Shown here: one piece after another, positions 9,393-19,966 of the stretch | Position numbering within the stretch: position 1 is the stretch's first letter | Layout: each line of letters begins with the position of its first letter | Source of the DNA: Chryseobacterium tructae | GTDB lineage: Bacteria; Bacteroidota; Bacteroidia; Flavobacteriales; Weeksellaceae | NCBI RefSeq assembly: GCF_030409875.1 | Contig: NZ_JAUFQR010000001.1 | Coordinates: 744,001-808,000 of the forward strand | Length of the DNA stretch: 64,000 nucleotides | Direction of reading: 5' to 3' | Translations under genes and position numbers: made by a program | Notes under the pieces: model-generated | What the model was told of the DNA's origin: nothing | The model's input: only the letters and a program-made list of their open reading frames with translations | The model's database searches: none

Positions 9393-10447
9393 ATGCAACT
9401 GGTAAAAGCAGGGCTTTGTGCCTTTGGTATGAGTGGAAAAGTATTTCACGCTCCTTTTTAAAAGAACATCCGGGTTTTTTTATTTCTGCAATAGTAGAAA
9501 GAAGCAAAGAAGAATCTAAAGAGAAATATCCTGAAGCAATCATTTATCGTTCGATAGAAGAAATGCTTCAAAATCCGGAGATCGAACTGGTGATTATCAA
9601 TACACCGGTTCAGACGCATTATGAATATGCAAAAAAAGCTCTGGAAGCAGGAAAAAGTATTATTGTTGAAAAACCATTTACAGTAGATGTTTCGGAAGCA
9701 GAAAAATTAGTAAAACTGGCGGAAGAGAAAGGTCTATTTTTAAGTGTATACCAAAACAGAAGATTTGACCGTGATTTCAAGCAGGTGCAAACTATTTTAA
9801 ATGGAGGTAAATTAGGAAATATTAAAGAAGCAGAGATTCGTTTTGATAGATTCCGTACTACGCCAAGTGGAAAGCAACATAAAGAAAATCCCGATCAGAT
9901 AGGTTCAGGTTCTTTACATGATCTGGGAGCACATCTTGTAGATCAGGCAGTGCAGTATTTTGGATATCCTGAAAAACTTTTCGCAGATGTGTTTTCTATG
10001 AAAGGATCTGCCTTTGCAAACGATTATTTTGAAATCCTGTTATACTATAAAAATGATCTGCGAGTACGATTGAAATCATCGGTTTTTACGAAAGAAGACC
10101 ATTATGCCTATAAAATTCATGGGGATAGAGGGTCTTTTCTACAAGAAAGAACCGATAATCAGGAAAGTGAATTGGTTGCCGGAGCCATACCTGTCTATGG
10201 AAAAGAATGGATGCAGCCTTTGAAAGAAGCAGATGGAATTCTAAACTATCTAAATGAAAATTCAGAAACAGAAAGAACACTTACTTCAAGTGAGGCCGGA
10301 AATTATATCGACTATTACCAACAAATCTATGAACATATTGTTTTTGGATACGATTTACCATCACCGGGAAAAGAAGTAATCCAGAATATGAAAATCATTG
10401 ATGCTTCCCTGGAAAGCGCAAAAGAAGGAAAGATAATTATACTATAA
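9393..10447 (+). CDS. Gfo/Idh/MocA family oxidoreductase, frame broken near start
   Basis: An NAD(P)-dependent sugar or polyol dehydrogenase of the Gfo/Idh/MocA family. The true start is probably ATG 9393 (MQLVKAGLCAFGMSGKVFHA), which supplies the Rossmann glycine motif. One T is missing in the T-run 9455-9459; restoring it joins HAPF to LKEHPGFFISAIVER and gives 351 residues. The Rossmann fold continues with VIINTPVQTHYEYAKKALEAGKSIIVEKPF, the family's EKP motif with its conserved Lys. GSLHDLGAHLVDQA holds the conserved D-x-G-x-H catalytic region. The gene is divergent from the TonB receptor. Substrate is unknown. Confidence 0.9.
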
Positions 10448-10462
10448 ATTGATAAGTGAGTG

Positions 10463-10572
10463 ATGAATGAGTTCAAAGTTTAAAGTTCAAGGTTACTCGT
10501 GATCTAAAGTAGAATTTTTCTACTCTTTCACCCTAAAACCCTCTTACTCTCAAACTTTCTGAACTCATTCAT
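10463..10572. repeat. Nested inverted repeats between convergent genes
   Basis: A perfect 13-bp inverted pair (ATGAATGAGTTCA at 10463-10475, TGAACTCATTCAT at 10560-10572) surrounds a perfect 7-bp hairpin (AGTAGAA-TTT-TTCTACT, 10508-10524). The element fills most of the gap between the oxidoreductase and uup and may end both transcripts. Confidence 0.6.
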
Positions 10573-10585
10573 AACTTCTATTTTT

Positions 10586-12479
10586 TTACATGATCTCCTG
10601 AAGTTCTAACCATCTCATTTCATGATTCTCCAGCCTTTCAGAGATTGTTTCCAGTTCGGAAGAAAGTTTAGCTATTTTTTCATAATCAACTTCGTTGTTC
10701 AGTTGATCTAAGATTTTTGTACGTTGCTCTTCTAGTTCAGGCATTTCCTTTTCAATGGTTTCCAGCTCCCTTTGCTCTTTAAAGCTTAATTTCCTTTTCT
10801 GAACATTAGAAGATGAAGTGTTTTCATTAACAACAGCCATTTCTTTTACAGGTTCAGCTTTTACAGCCGTATTTTTTTCTAAAGCATCTTCACGACTTTT
10901 TGCCTCACGATATTCTGAAAAGTTTCCTACAAAGTCTTTTATCTTTCCATCCCCTTCAAAAGCCAGAACATGATCTACAATTCTATCCATGAAGTATCTG
11001 TCGTGGGAAACAATGATTAAAGATCCCTGAAATTGTTGCAGAAAGTTTTCAAGAACCGTTAATGTAGGAAGATCCAGATCATTTGTCGGTTCATCAAAAA
11101 TCAAGAAATTAGGATTCTGATACAAAATATACATCAGATGCAGTCTTCTCTTTTCACCACCCGATAATTTGAGATAGGTGAATATTGTGTCTGATCATCG
11201 AATAAGAATAATCTCAGGAACTGTGATGCAGAAAGACTTTTACCATTGGCCAGAGGATAGAATTCCGCAATTTCCTTGATGAAATCAATAACGCGTTCGT
11301 CCTCTTTATAAGTAAGACCTTTTTGGGCGAAATATCCGAAAGAGATCGTTTCTCCTGTTTCAATTTCACCTTTGTCTATTTTTTCCAATCCTTGAATGAT
11401 ATTCAATAAAGTAGATTTTCCCGCGCCGTTTTTTCCGATGATTCCTACTTTTTCACCACGTTGGAATTGGTAGCTGAAATCCTTTAATAAGACTTTATTT
11501 CCAAAGCTTTTATCAATATGTTTTAGTTCAAGAATCTTATTTCCTAAACGTTTCATTTCAAAATCCAGTTCCAGCCCTTGTTTTCTGGTGTCGGTTTTAG
11601 CCACTTTTTCCGTTTCGTAGAAAGAGTCAATTCTGCTTTTAGACTTTGTAGTTCTTGCTTTAGGCTGTCTGCGCATCCATTCCAGTTCCTTTCTGTAAAG
11701 ATTGTTGGCTTTATCGATGGTTGCATTAAGATTATCCTCACGAATCATTTTGTTTTCAAGATATGTAGCGTATGAACCGTTGTGAACATAAAGGTTTCGG
11801 TCTTCCATCTCCCAGATAATATCACAAACGCTATCAAGGAAATATCGATCGTGGGTAACGAGTAGTAAAGTGATTTTTGCTTTGTTTAGATAATTTTCAA
11901 GCCATTCTACCATATCCACATCCAAGTGGTTGGTAGGTTCATCCATAATCAAAAGGGTATGTTTGTGCTCGGCTCTGGTTTCTGTCAATAGCTTAGCTAA
12001 AGCAACACGCTTAATTTGTCCTCCGGAAAGCGTTCCCATTTTGGCTTCAAGATCTGTAATCTTAAGTTGAGAAAGAATCTGCTTCATTTCATTTTCGAGA
12101 TCCCATGCTTTGTGAGTTTCCATATCAGCCAATGCCTTTTCAATAAAGTCATGATCTGTGGAATGAAGAGATTTATGATAATTCTTTAAAGCAAGAATCG
12201 GCTCAGAATCTAAAGCCATCATGAATTCGTCAATGCTTAGATTAGAATCAAATCAATCTCTTGATCAAATAAAACCACCTGTATATCTTTATTAATGATC
12301 GCAGTCCCGCTGTCTGCAATTTCTTTACCCATTAAAATTTTAAGAAGGGTAGATTTTCCACTTCCGTTTTTGGCAACAATGGCAATTTTGTCTCCCTCAT
12401 TAATATGAAAGGATATATTTTCAAACAAAACTTTGATGCCGTAAGATTTGGTAAGATTTTCTGCAGAAACGTAATTCAT
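10586..12479 (-). CDS. uup: ABC-F ATPase, Uup-like, frame broken twice
   Basis: A soluble tandem-ATPase protein of the ABC-F group, associated with ribosomes or DNA stability rather than transport. Domain 1: Walker A AKNGSGKSTLL, signature LSGGQIKRVALAKLL, Walker B LLIMDEPTNHLD. Domain 2: Walker A GKNGAGKSTLL, signature LSGGEKRRLHLMYIL, Walker B LIFDEPTNDLD. The last 70 residues are a charged coiled coil (FKEQRELETIEKEMPELEEQ), the Uup C-terminal domain, which separates it from EttA. Single bases are missing at about 12250-12252 and 11168-11170. Both repairs restore conserved sequence, the second rebuilding the domain 2 signature, and give 631 residues. Sequencing error is likely. Confidence 0.9.
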
Positions 12480-12703
12480 TGGAAATTAATGGTTTGATTT
12501 TAATTTTAAACTGAATGGCAAAAATACGAAAATGTAACCATAAAATTTTCCGGAACTTCCTTTATAAAAATGAATATTTAAGATTTTTTAATAAACTGTG
12601 TCCTCCATTTGAAAGAATGATTAAGTAAATTTGATACCAGTTGATACAATGTATTGTAACTTAATTTTAGACTTAAACCAATTTAAAAAATCATTAAAAT
12701 CCA

Positions 12704-13216
12704 ATGAAAAAAGTGATCGTTGATATGGATGGGGTAATGGCAGATGTATACCATCAGCTGATTCAATTTGAAATAAGAGATACCGGAAGAGAGGTTGAAC
12801 TTGATAGTATTGCAGGGAAAACTGAATTGGAGGCTTTTCCCAACGGAAAGAAACATGTAAATGAACCAGGATTTTTCAGAACATTGCCCGTAATGAAAGG
12901 AAGCCAACAAGCAATGGAATACCTAAACAATAAATATGAATTATATATTGTCTCAGCAGGAATGGAGTTTCCAAACAGTCTACGTGAAAAATATGACTGG
13001 CTTGCAGAGCATTTTCCATTCATTACCTGGGAACAAATTGTACTTTGTGGGAGTAAGAAAGTCGTTTCCGGAGATGTGATGATTGATGACTATCCAAAGA
13101 ATTTAGATCATTTTTCAGGACAAAGGTTGATCTTTACCCAGCCTCATAATGAATTCATCGAAAATGAAACGTATAGAAGAGTGAATTCATGGGATGAAAT
13201 CATGAATGTTTTATAA
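12704..13216 (+). CDS. 5'(3')-deoxyribonucleotidase
   Basis: A small HAD-superfamily phosphatase that removes phosphate from deoxyribonucleotides and so trims dNTP pools. The N-terminal KVIVDMDGVMADVY holds the D-x-D nucleophile motif. IVSAG is the Ser-bearing second motif, and GDVMIDDYPKNL is the acidic motif that binds Mg2+. At 170 residues it matches NT5C-type enzymes of Gram-positive bacteria and Bacteroidota. It stands alone, with a TTG...TAATTTTAG promoter-like sequence shortly upstream. Confident family assignment; the preferred base is unknown. Confidence 0.88.
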   Translation: MKKVIVDMDGVMADVYHQLIQFEIRDTGREVELDSIAGKTELEAFPNGKKHVNEPGFFRTLPVMKGSQQAMEYLNNKYELYIVSAGMEFPNSLREKYDWLAEHFPFITWEQIVLCGSKKVVSGDVMIDDYPKNLDHFSGQRLIFTQPHNEFIENETYRRVNSWDEIMNVL

Positions 13217-13328
13217 AAAAAAAATTAAAATGAATGTTTTAAGCTATTAGAAAAAAAATCAGCTAAAGAGAAATTAAATAAATTTTTCAATAGATCTCTG
13301 TGCTCCCTGCTTCCTTACTTCTGACACA

Positions 13329-14204
13329 TCAATCCAGCGTCAATCTTTTCAATGACCAAGAATTACCATTGTAAATATCCAGATCGACCTTGGTATTAAT
13401 CCCGTGAACAATTCCGTTTTCGGTAAATTGCCAAAAATCCCATTGATCATCAGGAGACGGAGTAGGGACATCGTTATAATTTGCCAACCATAATGGATAA
13501 CCTTCAAATTCACCTTTCAGAAAATCTTTATAGTAATGGTAATAGGTGTAAATGATAGGTTTTTCACCATAGGTTTCTTCTACAATCTTACACCAAATCT
13601 TTAGATCTTCTACTAGTTTTTTATTGGTTTTTCGTTTTGGGATTTTTTCTATATCCAGAATAGGAGGAAGATCGCCACTCTCTAGTTTTACATTTGCTAA
13701 AAAATTATTCGCCTGAATGATCGGATCTTCATCTGCTCTGTAAAAGTGGTAAGCACCGCGGATCAGATTATGCTTTTTAGCCATTTCCCAAAACTCATCA
13801 AAGTGTTTATCTGCACTTTTATTTCCCATGGTAGCCCTCATGACCACAAACTCCAGAGGAATAGTTTTATTACCAATACTTAGACTGTCCCACTTAATAT
13901 CTTCCCTATTTTGATAGTGAGAAACATCAAAGCCATAGGTCTTATCAAGGTTGTTGGCTAATATTCTTTGAATTCTTGAACTTTCCTTTTCACTGTTGTG
14001 AAGTTTTTTATGAATAAACTTATTAAAGTACAATGCATAGTAATAACTGACGGATTGCTTTAGATAAAATCCCGTCCCGATTAAAGCCACAATTAAGATC
14101 GCTAATATTACCCTTCTGCGGAAAAAATAACTACTCCGTCTGTTCTTGTGGATCTGTTTGGCAGTTTTTTTGGTGTACTTTTTTTGTGTCATAAAGTTTT
14201 GCAA
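13329..14204 (-). CDS. GH25-family lysozyme, membrane-anchored
   Basis: A predicted peptidoglycan N-acetylmuramidase of glycoside hydrolase family 25. A Lys/Arg-rich N-terminus is followed by one membrane helix (VILAILIVALIGTGFYLKQ), so the enzyme is tethered in the periplasm. The catalytic module begins at YGFDVSHYQ (nucleophile-side Asp) and includes EFVVMRATMG, GAYHFYRADEDP, LPPILDIEKIP (acid/base Glu) and WQFTENG near the end, in the order expected for the family. The start may be 14204 or the second Met (MTQKKYTKK, 14192). It is divergent from ndh. A cell-wall turnover role is inferred. Confidence 0.88.
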   Translation of the reverse strand: MQNFMTQKKYTKKTAKQIHKNRRSSYFFRRRVILAILIVALIGTGFYLKQSVSYYYALYFNKFIHKKLHNSEKESSRIQRILANNLDKTYGFDVSHYQNREDIKWDSLSIGNKTIPLEFVVMRATMGNKSADKHFDEFWEMAKKHNLIRGAYHFYRADEDPIIQANNFLANVKLESGDLPPILDIEKIPKRKTNKKLVEDLKIWCKIVEETYGEKPIIYTYYHYYKDFLKGEFEGYPLWLANYNDVPTPSPDDQWDFWQFTENGIVHGINTKVDLDIYNGNSWSLKRLTLD

Positions 14205-14257
14205 AACTAACTTTTTTCACATCTAAATGCTAAATAAAATCAGTAAATTTGTGTATT

Positions 14258-15520
14258 ATGGAAACACGCGAAAAAATCATCATTATAGGAGGAGGATTTG
14301 CGGGGCTACAGCTTGCAAAAACATTGAATAACAAGAACAAAAAAGTAATTGTTCTGGATCGGATGAACCATCATATGTTTCAGCCGCTTTTTTATCAGGT
14401 AGCCTCAGGAAGGATAGAACCTTCCAATATTTCTTTCCCCTTCAGAAAGATTTTTCAGCAATCCAGAAACACTCAGTTCCGGATGACAGATGTAAAGGAA
14501 ATAGATGCTGCAAACAATAAGGTAATTACCGACGAGGCTGAATTTACTTATGATAAACTCATCATTGCAACGGGCTGTAAAACTAATTTTTTCGGTAATA
14601 AGGAACTTGAAGGAAAAGCCTTCGGAATGAAAAATACTCAGGAAGCAATCAGTATCAGAAATCACGTTCTGATGACGTTTGAAAAGCTGATTATTGAAAA
14701 AAGCCGAAGTGATGATGGAAACTGGAATATTGTTATTGTAGGAAGTGGTCCCACCGGTGTAGAGCTGGCAGGAGCCTTTGCCGAGATGAAAAAAGATATT
14801 CTTCCAAGAGATTATCCTTATATGAACTTTGATCATCTGAAAATTATTCTGGTAAGTTCCACAGAAAAGCCTCTTGCCGTAATGAGTGCTGAAGCTCAGG
14901 AGAAGTCTGAAAAATACCTTAAAGATCTTGGCGTAACCTTCATGAGTGGAGAGGTCGTTACAGAATATGATGGTGATAAAGTACATTTGAAAAGTGGTAA
15001 AGAAATACCTTCCAATAATGTAATCTGGGCAGCTGGTGTTACAGGAAATGTAATTGATGGCTTCCCTGAAGATAAATTAGTAAGAAACAGATATATTGTA
15101 GATCGATACAACAAAATAAAAGGGTATGATAATGTGTATGCAATTGGTGATATTGCCTATATGGAAACCCCTAAATATCCCCAGGGACATCCGCAGGTTG
15201 CCAATGTAGCTATTAATCAAGCCAAAAATTTAGGTAAAAATCTTTTAAAGAAAACCTCAGATCAATGGAAGGAGTATGAATATGATGACCAAGGCTCTTT
15301 AGCAACCATAGGAAAACATAGAGCCGTTGTAGATCTGCCATTTATAAAATTCCAGGGATTTTTGGCCTGGTATTTCTGGATGTTTCTCCATTTAATGCTA
15401 ATTTTGAGCGTTCGAAATAAGCTGGCCATATTCTTCAATTGGATGTGGAGCTATATCAACAAGGATTCTTCCTTAAGATTAATTATTATACCTACTAAGA
15501 AAAACGGAACATTACAATGA
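14258..15520 (+). CDS. ndh: Type II NADH:quinone oxidoreductase
   Basis: A single-subunit, non-proton-pumping NADH dehydrogenase that feeds electrons to menaquinone at the inner face of the membrane. The FAD motif [16 protein letters not shown] is at residues 8-23 and the second dinucleotide motif [15 protein letters not shown] near residue 160. NVYAIGDIA is the FAD-contacting motif. A hydrophobic C-terminal segment ([18 protein letters not shown]) provides membrane attachment. I chose ATG 14258 (METREKII) over the upstream TTG at 14249. The stop overlaps the trmD start (ATGA at 15517-15520), so the two genes are translationally coupled. About 420 residues, normal for the family. Confidence 0.9.
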   Translation: METREKIIIIGGGFAGLQLAKTLNNKNKKVIVLDRMNHHMFQPLFYQVASGRIEPSNISFPFRKIFQQSRNTQFRMTDVKEIDAANNKVITDEAEFTYDKLIIATGCKTNFFGNKELEGKAFGMKNTQEAISIRNHVLMTFEKLIIEKSRSDDGNWNIVIVGSGPTGVELAGAFAEMKKDILPRDYPYMNFDHLKIILVSSTEKPLAVMSAEAQEKSEKYLKDLGVTFMSGEVVTEYDGDKVHLKSGKEIPSNNVIWAAGVTGNVIDGFPEDKLVRNRYIVDRYNKIKGYDNVYAIGDIAYMETPKYPQGHPQVANVAINQAKNLGKNLLKKTSDQWKEYEYDDQGSLATIGKHRAVVDLPFIKFQGFLAWYFWMFLHLMLILSVRNKLAIFFNWMWSYINKDSSLRLIIIPTKKNGTLQ

Positions 15521-16188
15521 GAATTGATATCATAAGCGTACTTCCAGAATTGATGGAAAGTCCATTTCAAACTTCTATTTTAAAGAGAGCAATGGACAAA
15601 GGACTGGCAGAAGTACATTTTCATCATTTGAGAGACTGGGCAATTAATAAGCACAGGCAAATTGATGATGAACCTTACGGAGGAGGAGCAGGAATGGTCA
15701 TGATGGTAGAGCCATTGGACAAATGCATTTCAGAGCTTAAATCTCAAAGAAATTATGATGAGGTTATTTATCTTACGCCAGATGGTGTAACTCTTAACCA
15801 AAAAATAGCCAACTCTCTTTCTATAAAAGAAAATCTGATCTTTCTTTGTGGTCATTACAAAGGAATAGATCAGAGAGTAAGAGATCTTCATATTACCAAA
15901 GAAATATCTATTGGTGATTATGTGCTTACTGGTGGAGAACTTGCTGCATGTGTACTTGCAGATTCTATTATAAGACTACTTCCGGGAGTTTTAAACGATG
16001 AACAAAGTGCATTAACAGATAGCTTCCAAGATGATCTTCTATCACCGCCAATTTATACAAGACCTGAAAGCTACAAAGGACTGGAAGTTCCTAGGATCTT
16101 GTTAAGCGGAAATTCTGGTAAAATTGAAGAATGGCGTCATGATGAAGCCGTGAGAATCACTAAAGAAAAGCGTCCTGATCTTCTTTAA
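15517..16188 (+). CDS. trmD: tRNA (guanine37-N1)-methyltransferase
   Basis: TrmD uses S-adenosylmethionine to methylate G37 next to the anticodon of tRNAs, preventing frameshifts. The start [17 protein letters not shown] and the SPOUT/knot segment ([17 protein letters not shown], then [13 protein letters not shown]) are diagnostic. [16 protein letters not shown] is the substrate-binding region. At 223 residues it has normal length. It overlaps ndh by four bases rather than lying in an rpsP-rimM operon, which is usual in Bacteroidota. A 380-base AT-rich gap follows. Confidence 0.95.
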   Translation: MRIDIISVLPELMESPFQTSILKRAMDKGLAEVHFHHLRDWAINKHRQIDDEPYGGGAGMVMMVEPLDKCISELKSQRNYDEVIYLTPDGVTLNQKIANSLSIKENLIFLCGHYKGIDQRVRDLHITKEISIGDYVLTGGELAACVLADSIIRLLPGVLNDEQSALTDSFQDDLLSPPIYTRPESYKGLEVPRILLSGNSGKIEEWRHDEAVRITKEKRPDLL

Positions 16189-16568
16189 TATGGCGTTGTA
16201 GTTTGTTTAAAACGATTTTTTAAAAAAAATATTCTATTTGTCTATAAATTAAATGGAATAATATTTGTTATTATTGTAGTTGAAAAGAAAAATATAAGCA
16301 AATTTGTTTTTTTTATTGAATTTTTGTTTTAGTTATTTGAATTTTTGTTTATTATTTAAATTTTGATATATTAAATAAAAACGCAAATTGATTGGAAAAT
16401 TAATTCACTATAAGCAGTTTTATTGATTTTTTTTATTATATTTGAAATATTTCTTATTATAAATTGATTTTTTAATATTGTAAATAAATCAAAATTAGAT
16501 TTGAAAAAAATAATAAATTTAGGGTTAGAAAAAAGAACATATTAATTAAAGTATAGAAATTTGTGTTG
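16189..16568. other. AT-rich intergenic region
   Basis: About 380 bases of extremely AT-rich sequence with repeated TTTTTGTTT tracts and no coding potential. It presumably holds the promoter of the following gene. No clear terminator or RNA was found. Confidence 0.5.
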
Positions 16569-17504
16569 ATGGAACTGTTCTCTTTTTATAATGTTGAAAA
16601 TTTATTTTTACCCGATCCTAAACCTGTGCATAAATTAGATCCTACAAAGTCAGGTTTAAGAAACTGGGATGAGCGGAGATATAAAAATAAACTTTTTAAA
16701 ATCTCCCACGTATTTCAATTGATGAAGGAGGAAAATGGAGTACTGCCATTTATCATTGGATTATCTGAAGTTTCCGGAAGGAAGGTTTTAGAAGATCTTG
16801 TGGAAATGGATCCCTTTAATTCTGAATATGGAATTGTACACTACAATTCTATGGATGAAAGAAAAGTGGATGTAGCCATGTTATATAATAAAAGTAAAGT
16901 AGAGGTTCTGGATTCTGAAACCATTACTTTCTTTTTTGAAATAACCTATAAAAACACAGGAAATTACGACACAACCAGAGACGTACTTTTTTCGAAAATT
17001 AAATATAAAGGGGAAATTATTAATGTCTTTATCGCCCATCTTCCCTCTAAGCGCGAAAAGGATATCAATAAACCCAAAAGAGCCTTTATATTGAATGAGA
17101 TTCGGCAGCGAATCATGAAAATTGTAGATGAAGATAAGGAACATGTCATATTGTGTGGTGATTTTAACGAAAACCCGGATGATGAAAATTTAGTACAAAT
17201 TCTCTATGACAATGATCATGAGAAGGTTTTGATGAACCCTTTTCAGGACTTGTTTTCTACAAGAAATTATTCTACTTTTCATTATAAATCTGGATTGTTG
17301 TATGATCAGATTATGATGTCGAGATCCCTACTTGATAATCAAACATTGGCTTTTCAGGAAGCTCATGTGTTTAATTCTGAGAAAATTAGCAGCAGAACCA
17401 GAAATTTTGAAGGACGGCCTTTCCGAACTTATGCTGGTACCCGGTATTTAGGCGGATACAGTGATCACTTTCCGGTTTTTGTAAAGTTTAAAAGCTTATC
17501 ATAA
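16569..17504 (+). CDS. Endonuclease/exonuclease/phosphatase family protein
   Basis: A metal-dependent phosphoesterase of the DNase I-like fold. From the start MELFSFYNVENLF (Asn motif) the protein runs through GLSEVSGRKVL (metal-binding Glu), FIAHLPSK (His/Asn region), VILCGDFNENPDD (Asp-Asn pair) and GGYSDHFPVFVKF (the terminal catalytic His). All key motifs of the fold are present. I chose ATG 16569 over the in-frame GTG at 16563. There is no signal peptide, so it acts in the cytoplasm or is exported by another route. Substrate (nucleic acid, nucleotide or lipid phosphate) is undetermined. Confidence 0.85.
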   Translation: MELFSFYNVENLFLPDPKPVHKLDPTKSGLRNWDERRYKNKLFKISHVFQLMKEENGVLPFIIGLSEVSGRKVLEDLVEMDPFNSEYGIVHYNSMDERKVDVAMLYNKSKVEVLDSETITFFFEITYKNTGNYDTTRDVLFSKIKYKGEIINVFIAHLPSKREKDINKPKRAFILNEIRQRIMKIVDEDKEHVILCGDFNENPDDENLVQILYDNDHEKVLMNPFQDLFSTRNYSTFHYKSGLLYDQIMMSRSLLDNQTLAFQEAHVFNSEKISSRTRNFEGRPFRTYAGTRYLGGYSDHFPVFVKFKSLS

Positions 17505-17532
17505 AAAAACATAAATAATAAAAAAGTAGAAA

Positions 17533-18003
17533 ATGAAAAATTCGAGCAACACAAGTTACCATTTAGATTCCATTGACAAGGAAATCATCTACATGTTGAT
17601 GGACAATGCTAAAACTTCTTTAGCACACATTTCAAAGAATGTTGGTATCTCTACAACAGCGGTACATCAAAGAATTAAAAAGTTGGAACACGCAGGAGTT
17701 ATTGAAAACTCAATTTCATTCCTTAACCCTAAGAAAATCGGGTATAAAGTGATTTCGTACATCGGGGTGTTTTTGGATCAACCAAGTCATTATCCTGAAG
17801 TGGTAAAATCTTTGCATGATATCAATGAAGTGGTAGAAGCCCACTATACAACAGGAAATTATACAATATTCCTTAAGGTTCTTTGTAAGGATAACGACCA
17901 TTTGATGCAAATCCTTAGCAAACTTCAAAAATTGAAAGGAGTTACAAGAACAGAAACTTTTATATCTTTGGAACAAGGTATTTACAGACAATTGAAAGTA
18001 TAA
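17533..18003 (+). CDS. Lrp/AsnC-family transcriptional regulator
   Basis: A DNA-binding regulator that usually responds to amino acids. Residues 10-65 form the winged helix (LDSIDKEIIYMLMDNAKTSL, then VGISTTAVHQRIKKLEHAGVI). The C-terminal half is the RAM ligand-binding domain (VISYIGVFLDQPSHYPEVVK and VVEAHYTTGNYTIFLKVLCK). At 156 residues it has normal length. It lies 4 bases before deoC on the same strand, so the pair is almost certainly one transcript. That suggests deoC, or nucleoside breakdown, may be among its targets, though this is inference. Confidence 0.92.
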   Translation: MKNSSNTSYHLDSIDKEIIYMLMDNAKTSLAHISKNVGISTTAVHQRIKKLEHAGVIENSISFLNPKKIGYKVISYIGVFLDQPSHYPEVVKSLHDINEVVEAHYTTGNYTIFLKVLCKDNDHLMQILSKLQKLKGVTRTETFISLEQGIYRQLKV

Positions 18004-18007
18004 CGAT

Positions 18008-18751
18008 ATGAACATAGCCCAATATTTGGATTCAACTTACTTGAAGACACCGGAACAATCAGGAATGTCACATGAAGAAACCCTTCAGTTTGATAAGAAA
18101 CTTACACAGGAAGCCATTGATAATGGTATTTTCGCTGTAATGATCCGTCCTGATTATGTAGCAGACATTAAGAAATACATTCAGGAGAAAAATTCAAATG
18201 TGGTAGTAGGAACTGTAATAGGGTTCCACGAAGGAACATATTCAATAGAAGAGAAACTTGCAGAAGCGTCAAAAGCTATTGAAGATGGTGCCGATGAATT
18301 GGATTTTGTAATTAATTACAATGCCTATCTTCAGGGAAACACTACTTTGGTAAAAGAAGAGTTTGTGAAGTGTACTAAATTATCTTTGGAGCATCATAAA
18401 ATTGCCAAATGGATCATTGAGATTGCCGCACTAACTGACGAGCAGATTGCAGATCTTACCAAAAGTATTTCAAACTGGGCAGAAGAGAATTTCTCAGTTA
18501 ATGATTTACAGAATATTTTCGTTAAGTCATCAACTGGTTTTTATGAAACTACAGGTGGAAAGCCTAATGGAGCAACCTTTGAAGGAGTAAAAATTATGTT
18601 GGATAATGCTGGGAATCTTCCTGTAAAGGCTGCCGGAGGGGTGAGAACTCCTGAAGATGCTGAAAAAATGATTAACATGGGAGTGAAGAGAATCGGAACT
18701 TCTTCAGCACTGGCATTAATTAAAAATGAATCTTCTTCAGGCGGATATTAA
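18008..18751 (+). CDS. deoC: Deoxyribose-phosphate aldolase
   Basis: DeoC splits 2-deoxyribose-5-phosphate into glyceraldehyde-3-phosphate and acetaldehyde in deoxynucleoside catabolism. The class I Schiff-base lysine lies in IFVKSSTGF. The TIM-barrel includes VVVGTVIGFHEG, DELDFVINYNAYLQG (acidic catalytic region) and VKAAGGVRTPEDAEKMI (second catalytic Lys). At 247 residues it is full length. It is co-transcribed with the preceding Lrp-type regulator and ends at a bidirectional terminator shared with dusB. Confidence 0.93.
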   Translation: MNIAQYLDSTYLKTPEQSGMSHEETLQFDKKLTQEAIDNGIFAVMIRPDYVADIKKYIQEKNSNVVVGTVIGFHEGTYSIEEKLAEASKAIEDGADELDFVINYNAYLQGNTTLVKEEFVKCTKLSLEHHKIAKWIIEIAALTDEQIADLTKSISNWAEENFSVNDLQNIFVKSSTGFYETTGGKPNGATFEGVKIMLDNAGNLPVKAAGGVRTPEDAEKMINMGVKRIGTSSALALIKNESSSGGY

Positions 18752-18774
18752 AATGAATCTTCCAAGAACAAATA

Positions 18775-18806
18775 AAAAAACCATCAATTCAATTGATGGT
18801 TTTTGT
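18775..18806. terminator. Bidirectional terminator between deoC and dusB
   Basis: The nearly perfect palindrome AAACCATCAATT-C-AATTGATGGTTT, with an A-run before and a T-run after, separates two convergent genes. Confidence 0.8.
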
Positions 18807-18808
18807 TT

Positions 18809-19804
18809 TTATGCCTGAGCTTGATATTCTTCGTAGAATTGCTGAGTTTCTTTGATGAGGGCATCCATTTCTTCTAATGTGAAAACTTCCAGGAATCTTT
18901 TTCTGAAATCCTTGAAGTGAGGGATACCTCTGAAATAGTTGCTGTAATGTTGTCTCATTTCTACCAGTCCTAATCTTTCCCCTTTCCATTCTGCACTCCA
19001 TTCTGCATGCTGGCGTACTGCTAATAATCGGTCTGAAATAGTTGGCGTAGGTAAATGTTCTCCTGTTTTAAAGAAATGTTTAATTTCATTAAATATCCAA
19101 GGATAACCAATGGCTGCACGTCCAATCATAATTCCATCACAAGCATACTTTTGTTTGTACGCCAATGCTTTTTCAGGAGAGTCTATGTCGCCATTCCCGA
19201 AAATTGGAATTTCAATATTTGGATTTTGCTTAATTCTTGAAATGTGCTCCCAATCTGCTTCGCCCTTATACATTTGTCCTCGGGTTCTGGCATGTATGGT
19301 AAGTGCTTTGATTCCGGTTTCCTGTAGGCGTTCTGCCACTTCATCAATATTGATGGAATTGCTGTCCCATCCCAAACGGGTTTTAACGGTTACCGGCAGG
19401 TGTGTAGAGCTTACTACAGCTTTTGTAAGGCGTACCATAAGGTCAATATCCTTCAAAACCCCAGCTCCGGCACCTTTACAGACTACCTTTTTTACAGGGC
19501 AGCCAAAATTAATATCAACAAGATCCGGATTTACTGTTTCTACAATTCTTGCAGACATGGCCATTGCTTCTTCATCACCACCGAAGATTTGTATCCCGAC
19601 TGGTCTTTCATAATCGAAAATATCCAGTTTTTTACGACTCTTAATTGCATCACGAATTAACCCTTCGGAAGAAATAAATTCCGAATACATTAAATCTGCA
19701 CCGTGCATTTTACACAAACGTCTGAACGGAGGATCACTTACATCTTCCATCGGAGCCAGCAAAAGTGGAAATTCCGGCAGTTCTATGTTGCCTATTTTTA
19801 TCAT
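18809..19804 (-). CDS. dusB: tRNA-dihydrouridine synthase
   Basis: A flavin (FMN) enzyme that reduces uridines in the tRNA D-loop to dihydrouridine. The N-terminal LPEFPLLLAPMEDVSDPPFR is the family signature. VDINFGCPVKKVVCKGAG carries the catalytic Cys, TVKTRLGWD an FMN-binding segment, and ALTIHARTRGQMYKG and CDGIMIGRAAIGYPWIF the flavin-phosphate site. The C-terminal helical domain (HAEWSAEWKGERLGLVEMRQ, with HYSNYFRG after it) contacts tRNA. At 331 residues it matches DusB. It is convergent with deoC. Confidence 0.92.
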   Translation of the reverse strand: MIKIGNIELPEFPLLLAPMEDVSDPPFRRLCKMHGADLMYSEFISSEGLIRDAIKSRKKLDIFDYERPVGIQIFGGDEEAMAMSARIVETVNPDLVDINFGCPVKKVVCKGAGAGVLKDIDLMVRLTKAVVSSTHLPVTVKTRLGWDSNSINIDEVAERLQETGIKALTIHARTRGQMYKGEADWEHISRIKQNPNIEIPIFGNGDIDSPEKALAYKQKYACDGIMIGRAAIGYPWIFNEIKHFFKTGEHLPTPTISDRLLAVRQHAEWSAEWKGERLGLVEMRQHYSNYFRGIPHFKDFRKRFLEVFTLEEMDALIKETQQFYEEYQAQA

Positions 19805-19966
19805 GGTGCAAATTTACAAAATTCTAAATAGTAGAAAATATGATATTATCTATTAGTGTAAGTGATGAGTTTGAAGGCTGTAGAGTGGAGGACTGTAGAG
19901 TATTAGAATAGGTGAAATTAAGTATCAATTGAAGAATAAGTAATTTAAACCTTAAACTATAGACCT

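Noticed and set aside
13240..13328. Possible small RNA after the deoxyribonucleotidase gene
   Set aside because: Only AT-rich sequence without a stable hairpin.
14405..14986. Minus-strand 193-residue frame
   Set aside because: Antisense to ndh; composition is unlike a real protein.
19110..19613. Plus-strand 167-residue frame
   Set aside because: Antisense to dusB; no family and Ser/Cys-rich shadow composition.
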